Counted from the first letter of the stretch, positions 25,780 to 35,471 are shown. The stretch is 64,000 nt of DNA from Limnohabitans sp. Rim47 (GCF_001517545.1 NZ_FBYA01000001.1:652929-716928), one strand, 5' to 3'. Numbers and translations: made by a program. The notes: generated by a model not told the origin, from the sequence alone.

Positions 25780-27177
25780 ATGAGTGAAATGATCGCAACC
25801 GCACCCCTTCCCACCCCTAAAGTGGGTTTTGTCAGCTTGGGTTGTCCCAAAGCGCTGACCGATTCAGAGCTGATCCTGACGCAACTGAGCGCCGAGGGTT
25901 ACCAAACTTCCAAAACCTTTGAAGGCGCTGACCTGGTCATCGTCAACACCTGCGGCTTCATCGACGAAGCCATCAAGGAAAGCCTAGACACGATTGCCGA
26001 GGCATTGAGCGAGAACGGCAAAGTGATCGTGACCGGGTGTCTGGGTGCGAAAACAGGCGAAGGCGGCGGCAATATGGTCCTTGAAATGCACCCCAGTGTG
26101 CTGGCTGTGACCGGACCGCACGCCACCCAAGAGGTGATGGACGCCGTGCACACCCACTTGCCCAAGCCCCATGATCCGTTTTTGGACTTGGTGCCCGGCG
26201 GTTTTGGTGAGGCGGGCCTCAAGCTCACGCCGCGCCACTATGCTTATTTGAAAATCAGCGAAGGCTGCAATCACCGCTGCACGTTTTGCATCATCCCTTC
26301 AATGCGGGGCGATTTGGTGTCGCGCCCGATTGGTGATGTGCTGAAAGAAGCCAAGGCCTTGTTTGAAGGCGGCGTGAAAGAGCTGCTGGTCATCAGCCAA
26401 GACACGTCTGCTTATGGCGTCGATGTGAAGTACCGCACCGGTTTTTGGGACGGAAAGCCCGTCAAGACCCGCATGCTGGAACTGGTGCAGACGCTGGGCG
26501 AGATGGCCCGCGCGCACGATGCGTGGGTGCGCCTGCACTATGTTTACCCGTATCCGAGCGTCGACGACATCATTCCCTTGATGGCGCAAGGCTTGGTGTT
26601 GCCTTATTTGGATGTGCCTTTTCAGCACAGCCACCCCGATGTGCTCAAGCGCATGAAGCGTCCGGCCAGCGGCGAGAAAAACCTGGAGCGCATTCAGCGC
26701 TGGCGCGAACTGTGCCCTGAGTTGGTGATTCGCAGCACCTTCATTGCCGGTTTTCCGGGTGAGACCGAAGAAGAATTTGAGCACCTGTTGGGCTTTTTAC
26801 GCGAAGCGCAAATCGACCGGGCGGGTTGCTTTGCCTATAGCCCGGTCAAAGGTGCTACGGCCAACGAGTTGCCGGGCATGTTGCCCGAAGCGCTGCGCGA
26901 AGAGCGCCGCGCCCGTTTCATGGCGGTGGCCGAAGAGGTCTCGATTGCGCGTTTGCAGCAGCGTGTGGGCTCAACCATGCAGGTGTTGGTTGACTCTGCG
27001 CCAGCGATGGGCCGACGCGGAGGTGTGGGGCGCGGCTTTGGCGATGCCCCCGAGATCGACGGCGTGGTGCGTTTGTTGCCGCCCGAGAAGCTGAGCAAAA
27101 CCCTCAAAGTGGGCGAGTTCACGCGTGCACGCATTGTGAGCGTCGAAGGTCACGACTTGGTGGGGGTTCCGGTTTGA
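25780..27177 (+). CDS. rimO: Ribosomal protein S12 methylthiotransferase
   Basis: A 465-residue radical-SAM enzyme that methylthiolates Asp89 of protein S12. The N-terminal UPF0004 domain (FVSLGCPKALTDSEL, with cysteines for the auxiliary cluster), the radical-SAM CxxxCxxC in GCNHRCTFCIIPSMRGD near residue 170, and a C-terminal TRAM domain are present. PSMRGDLVSRP is diagnostic of RimO rather than MiaB. It starts at the ATG at 25780; a weak ribosome site precedes it. It follows phaR with 57 bases between. Confidence 0.95.
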   Translation: MSEMIATAPLPTPKVGFVSLGCPKALTDSELILTQLSAEGYQTSKTFEGADLVIVNTCGFIDEAIKESLDTIAEALSENGKVIVTGCLGAKTGEGGGNMVLEMHPSVLAVTGPHATQEVMDAVHTHLPKPHDPFLDLVPGGFGEAGLKLTPRHYAYLKISEGCNHRCTFCIIPSMRGDLVSRPIGDVLKEAKALFEGGVKELLVISQDTSAYGVDVKYRTGFWDGKPVKTRMLELVQTLGEMARAHDAWVRLHYVYPYPSVDDIIPLMAQGLVLPYLDVPFQHSHPDVLKRMKRPASGEKNLERIQRWRELCPELVIRSTFIAGFPGETEEEFEHLLGFLREAQIDRAGCFAYSPVKGATANELPGMLPEALREERRARFMAVAEEVSIARLQQRVGSTMQVLVDSAPAMGRRGGVGRGFGDAPEIDGVVRLLPPEKLSKTLKVGEFTRARIVSVEGHDLVGVPV

Positions 27178-27298
27178 TGTTGCTTGGCAAGCCGCCGTGT
27201 AGCCTTCGGGCTGTCGGCTTGCGCCGCGTGGCTTTGTATTTCCAAGCCTTGGGCTCGGATGCTTTTGCCTTTGCAAGCGATGGGTTTGGCTTGAGCAA

Positions 27299-27330
27299 CA
27301 AAAAAGCCGTTGATCAAAAATCAACGGCTT
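27299..27330 (-). terminator. Intrinsic terminator of tRNA-Leu, also usable by rimO
   Basis: AAGCCGTTGAT (27304-27314) and ATCAACGGCTT (27320-27330) form an 11-bp stem. On the - strand it is followed by TTTTTTG (27303 down), ideal for the leftward tRNA. On the + strand a GTTGTGTTTTT tail follows. Confidence 0.85.
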
Positions 27331-27363
27331 GTTGTGTTTTTAACTTATCTGATTCGATAAGAT

Positions 27364-27448
<85 letters not shown>

Positions 27449-27465
27449 GCCTCAGGAATAGAAGG

Positions 27466-27476
27466 ATTGTATATCA
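27466..27476 (-). promoter_or_regulatory. Extended -10 promoter of tRNA-Leu, overlapping the rnr start
   Basis: On the - strand 27476-27466 reads TGATATACAAT: TG, one base, then TATACA. Starting at about 27460 would give a short leader before the tRNA at 27448. The element coincides with the first codons of rnr. Confidence 0.45.
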
Positions 27477-29743
27477 AAAAAGTAGCTCCACCCAGCGGAT
27501 TGCTGGAAGAAATTGAAGGCAGTGTTCAGGGTCATCGGGATGGTCATGGGTTTTTGATCCGTGACAACGGTGAATCAGACATCTACCTGCCTCCTAATGA
27601 GATGCGTGCCGTGTTGCACAAGGACCGCGTCAAGGTGCGGATCGTGCGTCAGGACCGCAAGGGCAGGCCAGAAGGCCGTATTGTCGAAATCGTCGAACGC
27701 CCCGAGCAGCCGATCATTGGTCGCTTGCTGAACGAAGGCGGATTGTGGCTGGTTGCCCCTGAAGACAAGCGTTATGGCCAGGATGTGATGATTCCCAAAG
27801 GGGCCATCGGTGCGGCCAAGCCTGGGCAGGTGGTGGTGGTTGAATTGACCGAGCCACCCGCTTTGTTTGGACAACCCGTGGGACGCGTGAAGGAAGTGCT
27901 TGGCGAAATTGACGACCCCGGTATGGAGATCGAGATCGCCGTGCGCAAGTACAGCGTGCCGCACGAATTTTCGGCAGGCTGTATCGAGCAGGCCAAAGGC
28001 TTGCCCGACAAAGTGCTTGCCAAGGACCGCAAAGACCGTATCGATCTGCGCGACGTGCCCTTGGTGACCATTGATGGCGAAGATGCCCGCGACTTTGACG
28101 ATGCCGTGTATTGCGAACCGGCCAAAGTGGGTCGCGGCAAAGGCTGGCGCTTGCTGGTGGCCATCGCCGACGTGAGCCACTATGTGCAAACCGGTAGCGA
28201 CATCGACATCGACGCTTATGACCGTGCGACCAGCGTGTATTTTCCGCGACGTGTTATCCCCATGTTGCCCGAGAAGTTGTCGAACGGCTTGTGCTCGTTG
28301 AACCCGGATGTGGACCGCTTGTGCATGGTGTGCGACATGCTGGTCAATGCCAAGGGCGATGTGCATGCCTACCAGTTTTACCCGGCAGTGATGCACAGCC
28401 ATGCGCGATTCACCTACACCGAAGTGGCGGCGATTTTGGCCAACACGCGTGGGCCGGAAGCGGCCAAACGCAAAGAGCGCGTGACTGACCTGATGAATTT
28501 GCAGGACGTTTACAAAGCCTTGCTTGCTTCACGCGCAGTGCGTGGTGCGGTGGATTTTGAAACTACTGAAACGCAAATCGTGTGCGACGAAAGCGGTCGC
28601 ATTGAAAAGATCGTGCCGCGCGTTCGCAACGAAGCGCACCGTTTGATTGAAGAAGCCATGCTGGCGGCCAACGTCTGCAGTGCTGACTTCATTCAGCAGG
28701 GCAAGCACCCCGGCTTGTTCCGCGTGCACGAAGGCCCGACAGCCGAGAAAAAAGACATCCTGCGCAATTACCTCAAGGCACTGGGCTTGGGGCTGGGCAT
28801 CAGTGACGATCCTCATACCAGCGAGTTCCAAAAAATCGCGCTGGCGACCAAGGACCGCCCGGACGCCCAGCAGATCCACACCATGCTGCTGCGTTCCATG
28901 CAGCAGGCTATTTACACGCCGGTCAACAGCGGGCACTTTGGCTTGGCCTATGAGGCCTACACCCATTTCACCAGCCCGATTCGGCGTTACCCCGATTTGC
29001 TGGTGCACCGGGTCATCAAGTCGATCTTGCTGGGACGTAAATACACGCTGCCCAGCTTGCCGGTGCCCGGCGAGGCGCATGCCAAGCTGAGCAAGCGGTT
29101 GGAGAAAAGCCGCGCGGCCAAAGGCGATTCACCCGAGTCGCAAGCCCCTCGTGTGCGCATGTCGGCAGCAGATCAGCGCGCTTGGGAAGCGGCAGGTCTG
29201 CATTGCAGCGCCAACGAACGACGCGCTGACGAGGCCAGTCGTGACGTAGAAGCTTGGCTGAAGTGCAAATACATGCGCGAGCATTTGGGTGAGGAGTACG
29301 GTGGCGTGGTGTCGGCTGCCACCAGCTTCGGCATATTTGTGACCTTGGACTCTTTGTACGTGGAAGGACTGGTGCACATCACCGAACTGGGCGGGGAATA
29401 TTTCCGCTTTGATGAGTTGCGCCAAGAGTTGCGCGGTGAGCGCACAGGTATCCGTTATGCCATTGGCAGCCGGGTGCAAGTGCAGGTTAGCCGTGTCGAT
29501 TTGGATGGCCGGAAAATCGACTTCCGATTGGTGCACGCAGGGGACGACTTGCTGCCACGCGCCATGCGAGACAAGGGTGTGTCTGCGCCTGTGGAAGGTG
29601 AGCGTGGCAAAAAACACGCTTCGCAAGATCGTCGTCTGGCCGATGCAGAGCGCAACCGTTCTCCGATTCAGGCCTTGAAAGCTTCGGTCAAGAAGGCTGC
29701 AGCCAAGAAAAAAGGCCCCCGAACGACCAAGCCACGCCGCTGA
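27467..29743 (+). CDS. rnr: Ribonuclease R
   Basis: A 758-residue 3'-5' exoribonuclease that degrades structured RNA. Cold-shock-type RNA-binding domains come first (GLLEEIEGSVQGHRDGHGF), then the RNB catalytic domain with the metal-binding aspartates in IDGEDARDFDDAVYC (about residue 200), then an S1 domain (residues 600-690), and a Lys-rich tail (KKAAAKKKGPRTTKPRR). The best start is the TTG at 27467 with a CAGGA site ten bases before; no ATG or GTG is available in frame before the conserved domain. The expected histidine and serine-proline (FTSPIRRYPDLLVHR) motif is intact. A terminator follows. Confidence 0.94.
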   Translation: MYIKKVAPPSGLLEEIEGSVQGHRDGHGFLIRDNGESDIYLPPNEMRAVLHKDRVKVRIVRQDRKGRPEGRIVEIVERPEQPIIGRLLNEGGLWLVAPEDKRYGQDVMIPKGAIGAAKPGQVVVVELTEPPALFGQPVGRVKEVLGEIDDPGMEIEIAVRKYSVPHEFSAGCIEQAKGLPDKVLAKDRKDRIDLRDVPLVTIDGEDARDFDDAVYCEPAKVGRGKGWRLLVAIADVSHYVQTGSDIDIDAYDRATSVYFPRRVIPMLPEKLSNGLCSLNPDVDRLCMVCDMLVNAKGDVHAYQFYPAVMHSHARFTYTEVAAILANTRGPEAAKRKERVTDLMNLQDVYKALLASRAVRGAVDFETTETQIVCDESGRIEKIVPRVRNEAHRLIEEAMLAANVCSADFIQQGKHPGLFRVHEGPTAEKKDILRNYLKALGLGLGISDDPHTSEFQKIALATKDRPDAQQIHTMLLRSMQQAIYTPVNSGHFGLAYEAYTHFTSPIRRYPDLLVHRVIKSILLGRKYTLPSLPVPGEAHAKLSKRLEKSRAAKGDSPESQAPRVRMSAADQRAWEAAGLHCSANERRADEASRDVEAWLKCKYMREHLGEEYGGVVSAATSFGIFVTLDSLYVEGLVHITELGGEYFRFDELRQELRGERTGIRYAIGSRVQVQVSRVDLDGRKIDFRLVHAGDDLLPRAMRDKGVSAPVEGERGKKHASQDRRLADAERNRSPIQALKASVKKAAAKKKGPRTTKPRR

Positions 29744-29824
29744 TGCGGCCGGCTAACGGGCTAAGGGGCTAGATTCGAAGAGGCTTCATCATTCGGGTGG
29801 CCTGTGTTACCGGATCATGTCAAT

Positions 29825-29850
29825 AAGCCAGACTCGTAGTCTGGCTTTTT
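29825..29850 (+). terminator. Terminator of rnr, between convergent genes
   Basis: AAGCCAGACT (29825-29834) pairs perfectly with AGTCTGGCTT (29838-29847) around CGT, followed by TTT. It separates rnr from the leftward nnr. Confidence 0.85.
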
Positions 29851-29874
29851 GCTTTTGTGCTCTGTGGCAATCGG

Positions 29875-31371
29875 TCAGGTCAAGCGTTCTGCCAATCGAC
29901 TGGCCGTCAGCGCATGCGCTTCGGGCCAATCGTCCGCCAATTGACCATGCTGCGCTACGGCTATGCAAGCGGCTTCAAATGCGCTGATGCCTTGAGCCAT
30001 GCGTGCACCGATGAGTCCAGCCAGCACATCGCCCGTGCCGCCGACGGCCAGGCGGCCATTGCCTGTGGTGTTGATGCGAGGGGTTTGACCGGGTGCGGTG
30101 ATGACCGTGCCCGAACCTTTCAAGACCACCGTGCATTGAAATCGGTCTGCCAGATTTTGAGCTGCCTTCAAACGGTCGTTTTGCACTTGAGTGGTGCTGG
30201 AGTGTAAAAGCCGTGCCGCTTCCAAGGGGTGGGGTGTGATGACGCTTGGTTGCGCGCTTGCGCGTTGGCGCAGCCCCGCTTTCAGGCGGTCGTCTTGCGC
30301 CAAGGCGTTCAGCCCATCGGCATCCAGTACCAATTGCGCGCTGCGCCGCAAGACCGCTGGCATGACCGACTGCACGGCTTGGCCACCGCCACAGCCGCAG
30401 ACCACATGCAGTTTTTCCAAATCAAGGTGCTGCCATTCGCGTTGCATGACATCGGGTGATGCGCTCTGCGTGGCTTGGCCTGACAGCAGGCTCAAAATGA
30501 CGCGACCTGCACCTGCGTGCAAAGCGGCTGAGGCCGCCAAAACAGCGGCCCCGGTCATGCCCATTTCGCTTGCAGCCATGGCCATGCCGCCAATCACCGC
30601 CACATCGCCATGACTCCCTTTGTGGCTGGCATGTCTTTTGGGTAGAGAAGCTTGCGGCCTGTTGAGCCAGGCTTGTGGTGGGATGGTGATGCCCGTGCCC
30701 GTGCTCGTGTGCCTCAAGCTTTCAAGCCAGAGTTGCCCGCTCGCATCGCGGCCATGCCCCATGAACAGGCCGGGTTTGGCTGCGATGAATGTGAGTGTCT
30801 GATCGGCTTGAACACAAAGCGCCGCATCTTTGGGCCCGCCCAGCAGTTGCCCAGAATCCGGGGCCAGCCCGGTTGGTGCATCAATGGCCAGAACTTTGGC
30901 CTTGCATTGGTTGATGGCTTTTACCCAAGTTTGCATACCCGCGCTGAGCGGGCGCGTGGCCCCGATGCCCAAAAGGGCGTCAATGCACAAGTCTTGCGGC
31001 ACCATTTCGGCCAGCCACTCTGTGGGAAAGTCAGATGTAATGCGAACGCCAGCTTTTTGCGCCCTTAGCCAAGCAGCATGCGCGGGGGGCGGCAGATTCG
31101 CAGCGGGCACCATCAGGCTGACGTGAACCGATTTTCCCCAGCGGTGCAGGTGAAGCGCTGCTTCCAAGCCGTCTCCGCCGTTGTTGCCTGGACCTGCGGC
31201 GACCCAAATGCGCTGGGCATGCGGTGCCATCGCCAAGGCCAGCTGGGCCGTGGCCAAGCCGGCTTGCTGCATCAGCGGGGTCGAGCTGCTCCCTTGAAGT
31301 TGTGTTTCAAGGCAGCGAATGCTGTCCCGTTCGTACACAGGCCACGCTGAGGTGTTGGACAGCTTTTGCAT
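29875..31371 (-). CDS. nnr: Bifunctional NAD(P)H-hydrate epimerase / ADP-dependent dehydratase
   Basis: A 498-residue two-domain repair enzyme for hydrated NADH/NADPH. The N-terminal YjeF epimerase domain carries GPGNNGGDG (about residue 60). The C-terminal carbohydrate-kinase-like dehydratase shows HKGSHGDVAVIGG, DADGLNALA, TPHPLEAARLL and the ATP/ADP-binding TGNGRLAVGGTGDVLAGLIGA. Both active sites look intact. It starts at the ATG at 31371, five bases after the amidase stop, and is probably co-transcribed with that gene. Confidence 0.93.
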   Translation of the reverse strand: MQKLSNTSAWPVYERDSIRCLETQLQGSSSTPLMQQAGLATAQLALAMAPHAQRIWVAAGPGNNGGDGLEAALHLHRWGKSVHVSLMVPAANLPPPAHAAWLRAQKAGVRITSDFPTEWLAEMVPQDLCIDALLGIGATRPLSAGMQTWVKAINQCKAKVLAIDAPTGLAPDSGQLLGGPKDAALCVQADQTLTFIAAKPGLFMGHGRDASGQLWLESLRHTSTGTGITIPPQAWLNRPQASLPKRHASHKGSHGDVAVIGGMAMAASEMGMTGAAVLAASAALHAGAGRVILSLLSGQATQSASPDVMQREWQHLDLEKLHVVCGCGGGQAVQSVMPAVLRRSAQLVLDADGLNALAQDDRLKAGLRQRASAQPSVITPHPLEAARLLHSSTTQVQNDRLKAAQNLADRFQCTVVLKGSGTVITAPGQTPRINTTGNGRLAVGGTGDVLAGLIGARMAQGISAFEAACIAVAQHGQLADDWPEAHALTASRLAERLT

Positions 31372-31376
31372 GGTGC

Positions 31377-32732
31377 TCAACGGGATTGCAGGATGGGTTC
31401 CAGCAGGAGAGCCAATTGAAGAATGGCATCGTCGTGCATCGCCGAGTGCCAGGCCATCAAGCCGACAGGCAATTCACCCGGCGCGTGGCAAGGCAATGAA
31501 ATGGCGCAGCCATCCAGCGTGTTGATGGCGCTGGGGTTGCGCAGCAGCATGGCGTTGACTCGAAAAAATTCGGCATCGCGTTCTGCACCGGGTGCCACGT
31601 TGCTGAGTAGTGGGGCGGTGATGGGTGTGGTGGGCGATAAAACCGCGTCAAAGCGCTGCAGCTGGTTTTCCATGCGGCGAATCCAGTCAGCCCGAGCTTG
31701 CAGCAAATGGATGTATTCGTGCGCGGCCATCTGGGCACCCCGCTGGATTCGGTGCGCTACACGGGGGTCGTACTGATCGCCGTGTTGCGCTAATAAATCA
31801 CGGTGCCAGGCGAAGCTTTCCGCGGGGCTGAAGCCGCCCGTGGCCATCATTGGGGCAATGTCCAGCAGCTCGGTGAGGGCAATGTCTTCAATTTGAGCGC
31901 CAGCAGCGCGCAAATTTTTCAAGCTCCGCTCAAATGCATGGGCCACGCAGCTGTCCATGTCGTCTTGCATCACGCTTGTGGCTACGGCCAAACGATAAGA
32001 CGACAACGGGCGTTTGGATGTGGGAACTTTTCGGGCCGACAAAATTTCATGGGCTAAAACCGCGTCTCTGACCGATCGGGTCATGGCGCACACCGTGTCC
32101 AGCGTGCTGGACAAAGGCACGGCGCCGTGTGTAGGCACACGTCTGGCGGTATTTTTAAAGCCAACAATGCCATTCTGGGCAGCAGGGATGCGAATGGAGC
32201 CGCCCGTGTCCGAACCGAGGCCAATAAATGCCGCACCGGTGGCGACTGAAACCGCCGCGCCCGAGCTGGAGCCGCCGGGGGCGTGGGCTGCGTGGCGTGA
32301 TCCCGCGGGTGTGTCGGTCAAGGCGTCCCAAGCGGCCGGTGTGCCATGGTGCGGGTTGACCCCGACGCCCGAAAAGGCGAATTCCACCATGTGGGTGCGT
32401 CCAATGAAGCCGGCACCTGCCGCGCGCAAACGCGCGACGGCGGTGGCATCTTTGGCGGCAGGCGGCTGGTTTTGCAAAACAGCAGAGCCTGCAGCGGTGT
32501 TTTGACCTTGAACGTCAAACAAGTCTTTGACGGAGACGGCCAGACCGGCCAAGGGGTGCCTAGGCGCGCCCGCTTGGGTGGCTGTGTTGATCAGGTTGTC
32601 GGCGGTGATGAGTCTGAATGCATGCTGGCATGCATCGCTTTGCGCCATATCTAGGCAGGCCTGTGCCACATCTAAAGGTTGCTTGCGGCCGTCCAATAGG
32701 GCTTGGCGCGTGGCGATGAGGTCTGATTTCAT
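31377..32732 (-). CDS. Amidase signature family hydrolase
   Basis: A 451-residue amidase with the Ser-cisSer-Lys triad: Lys in LAVSVKDLFDV, cis-Ser and nucleophile Ser in APGGSSSGAAVSVATG and GSDTGGSIRIPAA. It is close to GatA in the core but lies alone without gatB or gatC, and its C-terminal part differs, so a small-molecule amide is more likely than Glu-tRNA. It precedes nnr on the same strand. The ATG at 32732 has a GAGGTG site. Confidence 0.88.
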   Translation of the reverse strand: MKSDLIATRQALLDGRKQPLDVAQACLDMAQSDACQHAFRLITADNLINTATQAGAPRHPLAGLAVSVKDLFDVQGQNTAAGSAVLQNQPPAAKDATAVARLRAAGAGFIGRTHMVEFAFSGVGVNPHHGTPAAWDALTDTPAGSRHAAHAPGGSSSGAAVSVATGAAFIGLGSDTGGSIRIPAAQNGIVGFKNTARRVPTHGAVPLSSTLDTVCAMTRSVRDAVLAHEILSARKVPTSKRPLSSYRLAVATSVMQDDMDSCVAHAFERSLKNLRAAGAQIEDIALTELLDIAPMMATGGFSPAESFAWHRDLLAQHGDQYDPRVAHRIQRGAQMAAHEYIHLLQARADWIRRMENQLQRFDAVLSPTTPITAPLLSNVAPGAERDAEFFRVNAMLLRNPSAINTLDGCAISLPCHAPGELPVGLMAWHSAMHDDAILQLALLLEPILQSR

Positions 32733-32743
32733 GGGGTGGCACC

Positions 32744-32772
32744 TCGATAAAGGGTCGTCAGGATGCTATAAT
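32744..32772 (+). promoter_or_regulatory. Promoter of rpsB
   Basis: TGCTATAAT (32764-32772) is a perfect extended -10; TCGATA (32744-32749) is a partial -35 with 17-base spacing. It lies 171 bases before the rpsB ATG. Confidence 0.7.
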
Positions 32773-32943
32773 CCTAAGGCTTTGTGCAGCGCGATTCGTG
32801 TCTTTTGGGTGTCAATTCCCAAAGAACCTTTTCATGTCAGCAGAGTTCATTCGCAAACCCGTCCCGTCAAGGTGTTTTGCTTGCTTTTTACGGCAAGCTG
32901 AATCAGTGGATTGGTTTTAGACACAACCTTTGGAGTACTTACT
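32773..32943 (+). promoter_or_regulatory. Long 5' leader of rpsB
   Basis: The leader is about 165 bases. It contains a small hairpin (TTTGGG 32804-32809 with CCCAAA 32818-32823). Long leaders before rpsB often hold an S2-responsive autoregulatory element; I cannot show a homologous fold here. Confidence 0.35.
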
Positions 32944-33693
32944 ATGTCCGTTACCATGCGCGAAATGCTGGAAGCCGGTGTCCACTTTGGCCACCAAACC
33001 CGCTTCTGGAACCCCAAGATGGCTCCCTTCATCTTCGGTCACCGCAACAAAATTCACATCATTAACCTGGAAAAATCGTTGCCGATGTTCCAGGATGCGA
33101 TCAAGTTTGCCAAGCAGTTGTCTGCCAACCGCGGCACGATCCTGATGGTCGGCACCAAGCGTCAAGCTCGCGAAATGGTCGCTTCTGAAGCCCAGCGCGC
33201 AGGCGTTCCATTCGTCGACCAGCGTTGGTTGGGCGGCATGCTGACCAACTTCAAAACCGTCAAGACCTCGATCAAGCGTCTGAAGGACATGAAGGCTCAG
33301 CAAGAAGTCGGCCTCGAAAGCCTGAGCAAAAAAGAACAGTTGATGTTCAAGCGCGAGATGGAAAAGCTCGAAAAAGACATCGGTGGCATCCAAGACATGG
33401 CTGCTTTGCCTGATGCGATTTTCGTGATCGACGTCGGCTACCACAAAATCGCCATCTCGGAAGCTAAGAAATTGGGCATTCCATTGATCGGTGTGGTTGA
33501 CTCCAACCACTCGCCAGAAGGCATCGACTACATCATCCCCGGCAACGACGACTCGGCCAAGGCTGTGGCTTTGTACGCCCGTGGCATCGCTGACGCGATC
33601 ATCGAAGGCCGCGCCAATGCGGTCAATGACGTGGTCAAGGCTGTCACCGAAGGCGCTGACGAATTCGTCGAAGAAGCCAACGCTTCTGCCTGA
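32944..33693 (+). CDS. rpsB: 30S ribosomal protein S2
   Basis: A 249-residue S2, matching the family at MREMLEAGVHFGHQTRFWNPKM and NRGTILMVGTKRQAREMV, and PDAIFVIDVGYHKIAISEAKKLGIP. It starts at the ATG at 32944 with a GGAG site; an upstream in-frame codon is discarded. It opens the translation block and is followed by a hairpin and tsf. Confidence 0.98.
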   Translation: MSVTMREMLEAGVHFGHQTRFWNPKMAPFIFGHRNKIHIINLEKSLPMFQDAIKFAKQLSANRGTILMVGTKRQAREMVASEAQRAGVPFVDQRWLGGMLTNFKTVKTSIKRLKDMKAQQEVGLESLSKKEQLMFKREMEKLEKDIGGIQDMAALPDAIFVIDVGYHKIAISEAKKLGIPLIGVVDSNHSPEGIDYIIPGNDDSAKAVALYARGIADAIIEGRANAVNDVVKAVTEGADEFVEEANASA

Positions 33694-33710
33694 GTTTCCA
33701 AGACTCGATG

Positions 33711-33736
33711 AAAGGGGCTTCGTGGCCCCTTTTTTT
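33711..33736 (+). terminator. Hairpin between rpsB and tsf
   Basis: AAAGGGGC (33711-33718) pairs with GCCCCTTT (33725-33732), then T's to 33736. It is likely a partial terminator that sets a lower tsf level, as both genes usually share a transcript. Confidence 0.7.
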
Positions 33737-33771
33737 TAATCTGACTTTTAGACTGAATACGGAGAAATCAA

Positions 33772-34665
33772 ATGGCTGTAATTACCGCAAGCATGGTCGC
33801 TGAACTGCGCGCAAAAACCGACGCTCCCATGATGGAGTGCAAAAAAGCATTGACCGAAGCCGAAGGCGACCTGGTCAAAGCGGAAGAGTTGTTGCGCGTC
33901 AAGTTGGGCACCAAGGCTGGCAAAGCTGCATCGCGCGTGACCGCTGAAGGCGTTGTCACCAGCTTCGTCAACGGCACCACCGGCGCCATGATCGAAGTGA
34001 ACTGCGAAACCGATTTTGTGACCAAAAACGACAGCTTCTTGGCTCTGGCCAACGCTGCGGCCAAGCTGGTGGCTGAACACAATCCTGCTGACCTTGCCGC
34101 TTTGGGCGAGTTGCCTTACAGCCAAGACAGTTTCGGCCCCACACTCGAAGACGTGCGCAAAGGCCTGATCGGCAAGATCGGCGAGAACATGAGCTTCCGC
34201 CGCTTCAAGCGTGCTGCTGGTGGCGCCAAGATTGCCAATTACCTGCATGGCACCCGCATCGGCGTGTTGGTCGAGTTCGACGGTGACGAAACGGCCGCCA
34301 AAGATGTGGCCATGCACGTTGCCGCTATGAAGCCTGTGTCCCTGACCAGCGCTGAAGTGCCAGCCGAGCTGATCGAAAAAGAGCGTTCGGTCGCTGCAGC
34401 CAAGGCAGCCGAGTCCGGCAAGCCTGCCGACATCGTGACCAAGATGGTTGAAGGTTCTGTTCAGAAATACCTGAAAGAAGTGTCTTTGTTCAACCAGTCT
34501 TTCGTTAAGAACGACAAGCAAACCGTTGAGCAAATGCTCAAGGCCTCAGGCACCACCGTCAAGGCATTCACCTTGTACGTGGTTGGCGAAGGCATTGAGA
34601 AGAAGGTTGACGACTTCGCCGCTGAAGTGGCGGCCCAAGTGGCTGCTGCTCAAGCCGCAGCCTGA
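33772..34665 (+). CDS. tsf: Elongation factor Ts
   Basis: A 297-residue nucleotide-exchange factor of EF-Tu. The N-terminal UBA-like part has RAKTDAPMMECKKALTEAEGDL and the core has TDFVTKNDSFL. It starts MAVITASMVAEL at 33772 with a GGAG site. It belongs to the rpsB-tsf-pyrH-frr block. Confidence 0.97.
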   Translation: MAVITASMVAELRAKTDAPMMECKKALTEAEGDLVKAEELLRVKLGTKAGKAASRVTAEGVVTSFVNGTTGAMIEVNCETDFVTKNDSFLALANAAAKLVAEHNPADLAALGELPYSQDSFGPTLEDVRKGLIGKIGENMSFRRFKRAAGGAKIANYLHGTRIGVLVEFDGDETAAKDVAMHVAAMKPVSLTSAEVPAELIEKERSVAAAKAAESGKPADIVTKMVEGSVQKYLKEVSLFNQSFVKNDKQTVEQMLKASGTTVKAFTLYVVGEGIEKKVDDFAAEVAAQVAAAQAAA

Positions 34666-34724
34666 GTTCACGCACCTGTTGCGCAGCCATTCCATCGTCC
34701 ACATTGATATTCAAGGAGCCCATC

Positions 34725-35447
34725 ATGTCTTCAGCCAAGCCAGCCTTTAAGCGCATTTTGCTCAAGCTGTCCGGCGAGGCGCTGATGGGGGACGATGCGT
34801 TTGGCATCAACCGTGCCACCATCGTGCGCATGGCCGAGGAAATCGCCGAAATCACGCGCCTCGGTGTGCAAGTGGCGGTCGTCATTGGTGGTGGCAACAT
34901 TTTCAGGGGTGTGGCTGGTGGTTCGGTGGGCATGGACCGTGCCACGGCCGATTACATGGGCATGCTGGCTACCGTCATGAACTCTTTGGCCTTGGCTGAT
35001 GCCATGGACAAAGCGGGTTTAACGGCACGCGTCATGTCGGCGATTGGCATTGACCAAGTGGTTGAGCCCTATGTCCGCCCGAAAGCATTGCAATACCTCG
35101 AAGAAGGAAAAGTCGTGGTGTTTGCGGCGGGCACGGGCAATCCGTTTTTCACCACGGACACGGCTGCGGCTTTGCGTGGGGCTGAAATCGGTGCAGAGAT
35201 GGTCCTCAAGGCCACCAAAGTGGACGGCGTCTATTCTGCCGACCCGAAAAAAGATCCTTCGGCCACCCGTTACAGTGAAATCAGCTTCGACGAAGCCATT
35301 TCGCGCAATCTGGGCATCATGGATGCAACAGCGTTTGCTTTGTGCCGTGACCAAAAATTGCCCATCAAGGTGTTTTCGATCATCAAGAACGGTGCCTTGA
35401 AGCGCGTGGTTCTGGGTGAAGACGAAGGCACGCTGGTTTACGCTTGA
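34725..35447 (+). CDS. pyrH: UMP kinase
   Basis: A 240-residue bacterial UMP kinase. KRILLKLSGEALMGDDAFGI, VVIGGGNIFRG and KATKVDGVYSADPKKDP are diagnostic. The ATG at 34725 has a perfect AAGGAG at 34713-34718. It makes UDP for RNA and cell-wall nucleotide sugars, including the lipid A precursor downstream. Confidence 0.97.
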   Translation: MSSAKPAFKRILLKLSGEALMGDDAFGINRATIVRMAEEIAEITRLGVQVAVVIGGGNIFRGVAGGSVGMDRATADYMGMLATVMNSLALADAMDKAGLTARVMSAIGIDQVVEPYVRPKALQYLEEGKVVVFAAGTGNPFFTTDTAAALRGAEIGAEMVLKATKVDGVYSADPKKDPSATRYSEISFDEAISRNLGIMDATAFALCRDQKLPIKVFSIIKNGALKRVVLGEDEGTLVYA

Positions 35448-35471
35448 ACCCGTTCTGACGAGGAGAACTTC

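Noticed and set aside
27178..27298. Small gene between rimO and the tRNA-Leu terminator
   Set aside because: An open frame exists but runs into the tRNA gene and has no known features; it looks like chance.
31377..32732. gatA subunit of the tRNA amidotransferase
   Set aside because: The amidase core is similar, but gatB and gatC are not adjacent and the C-terminal half differs; called a general amidase.
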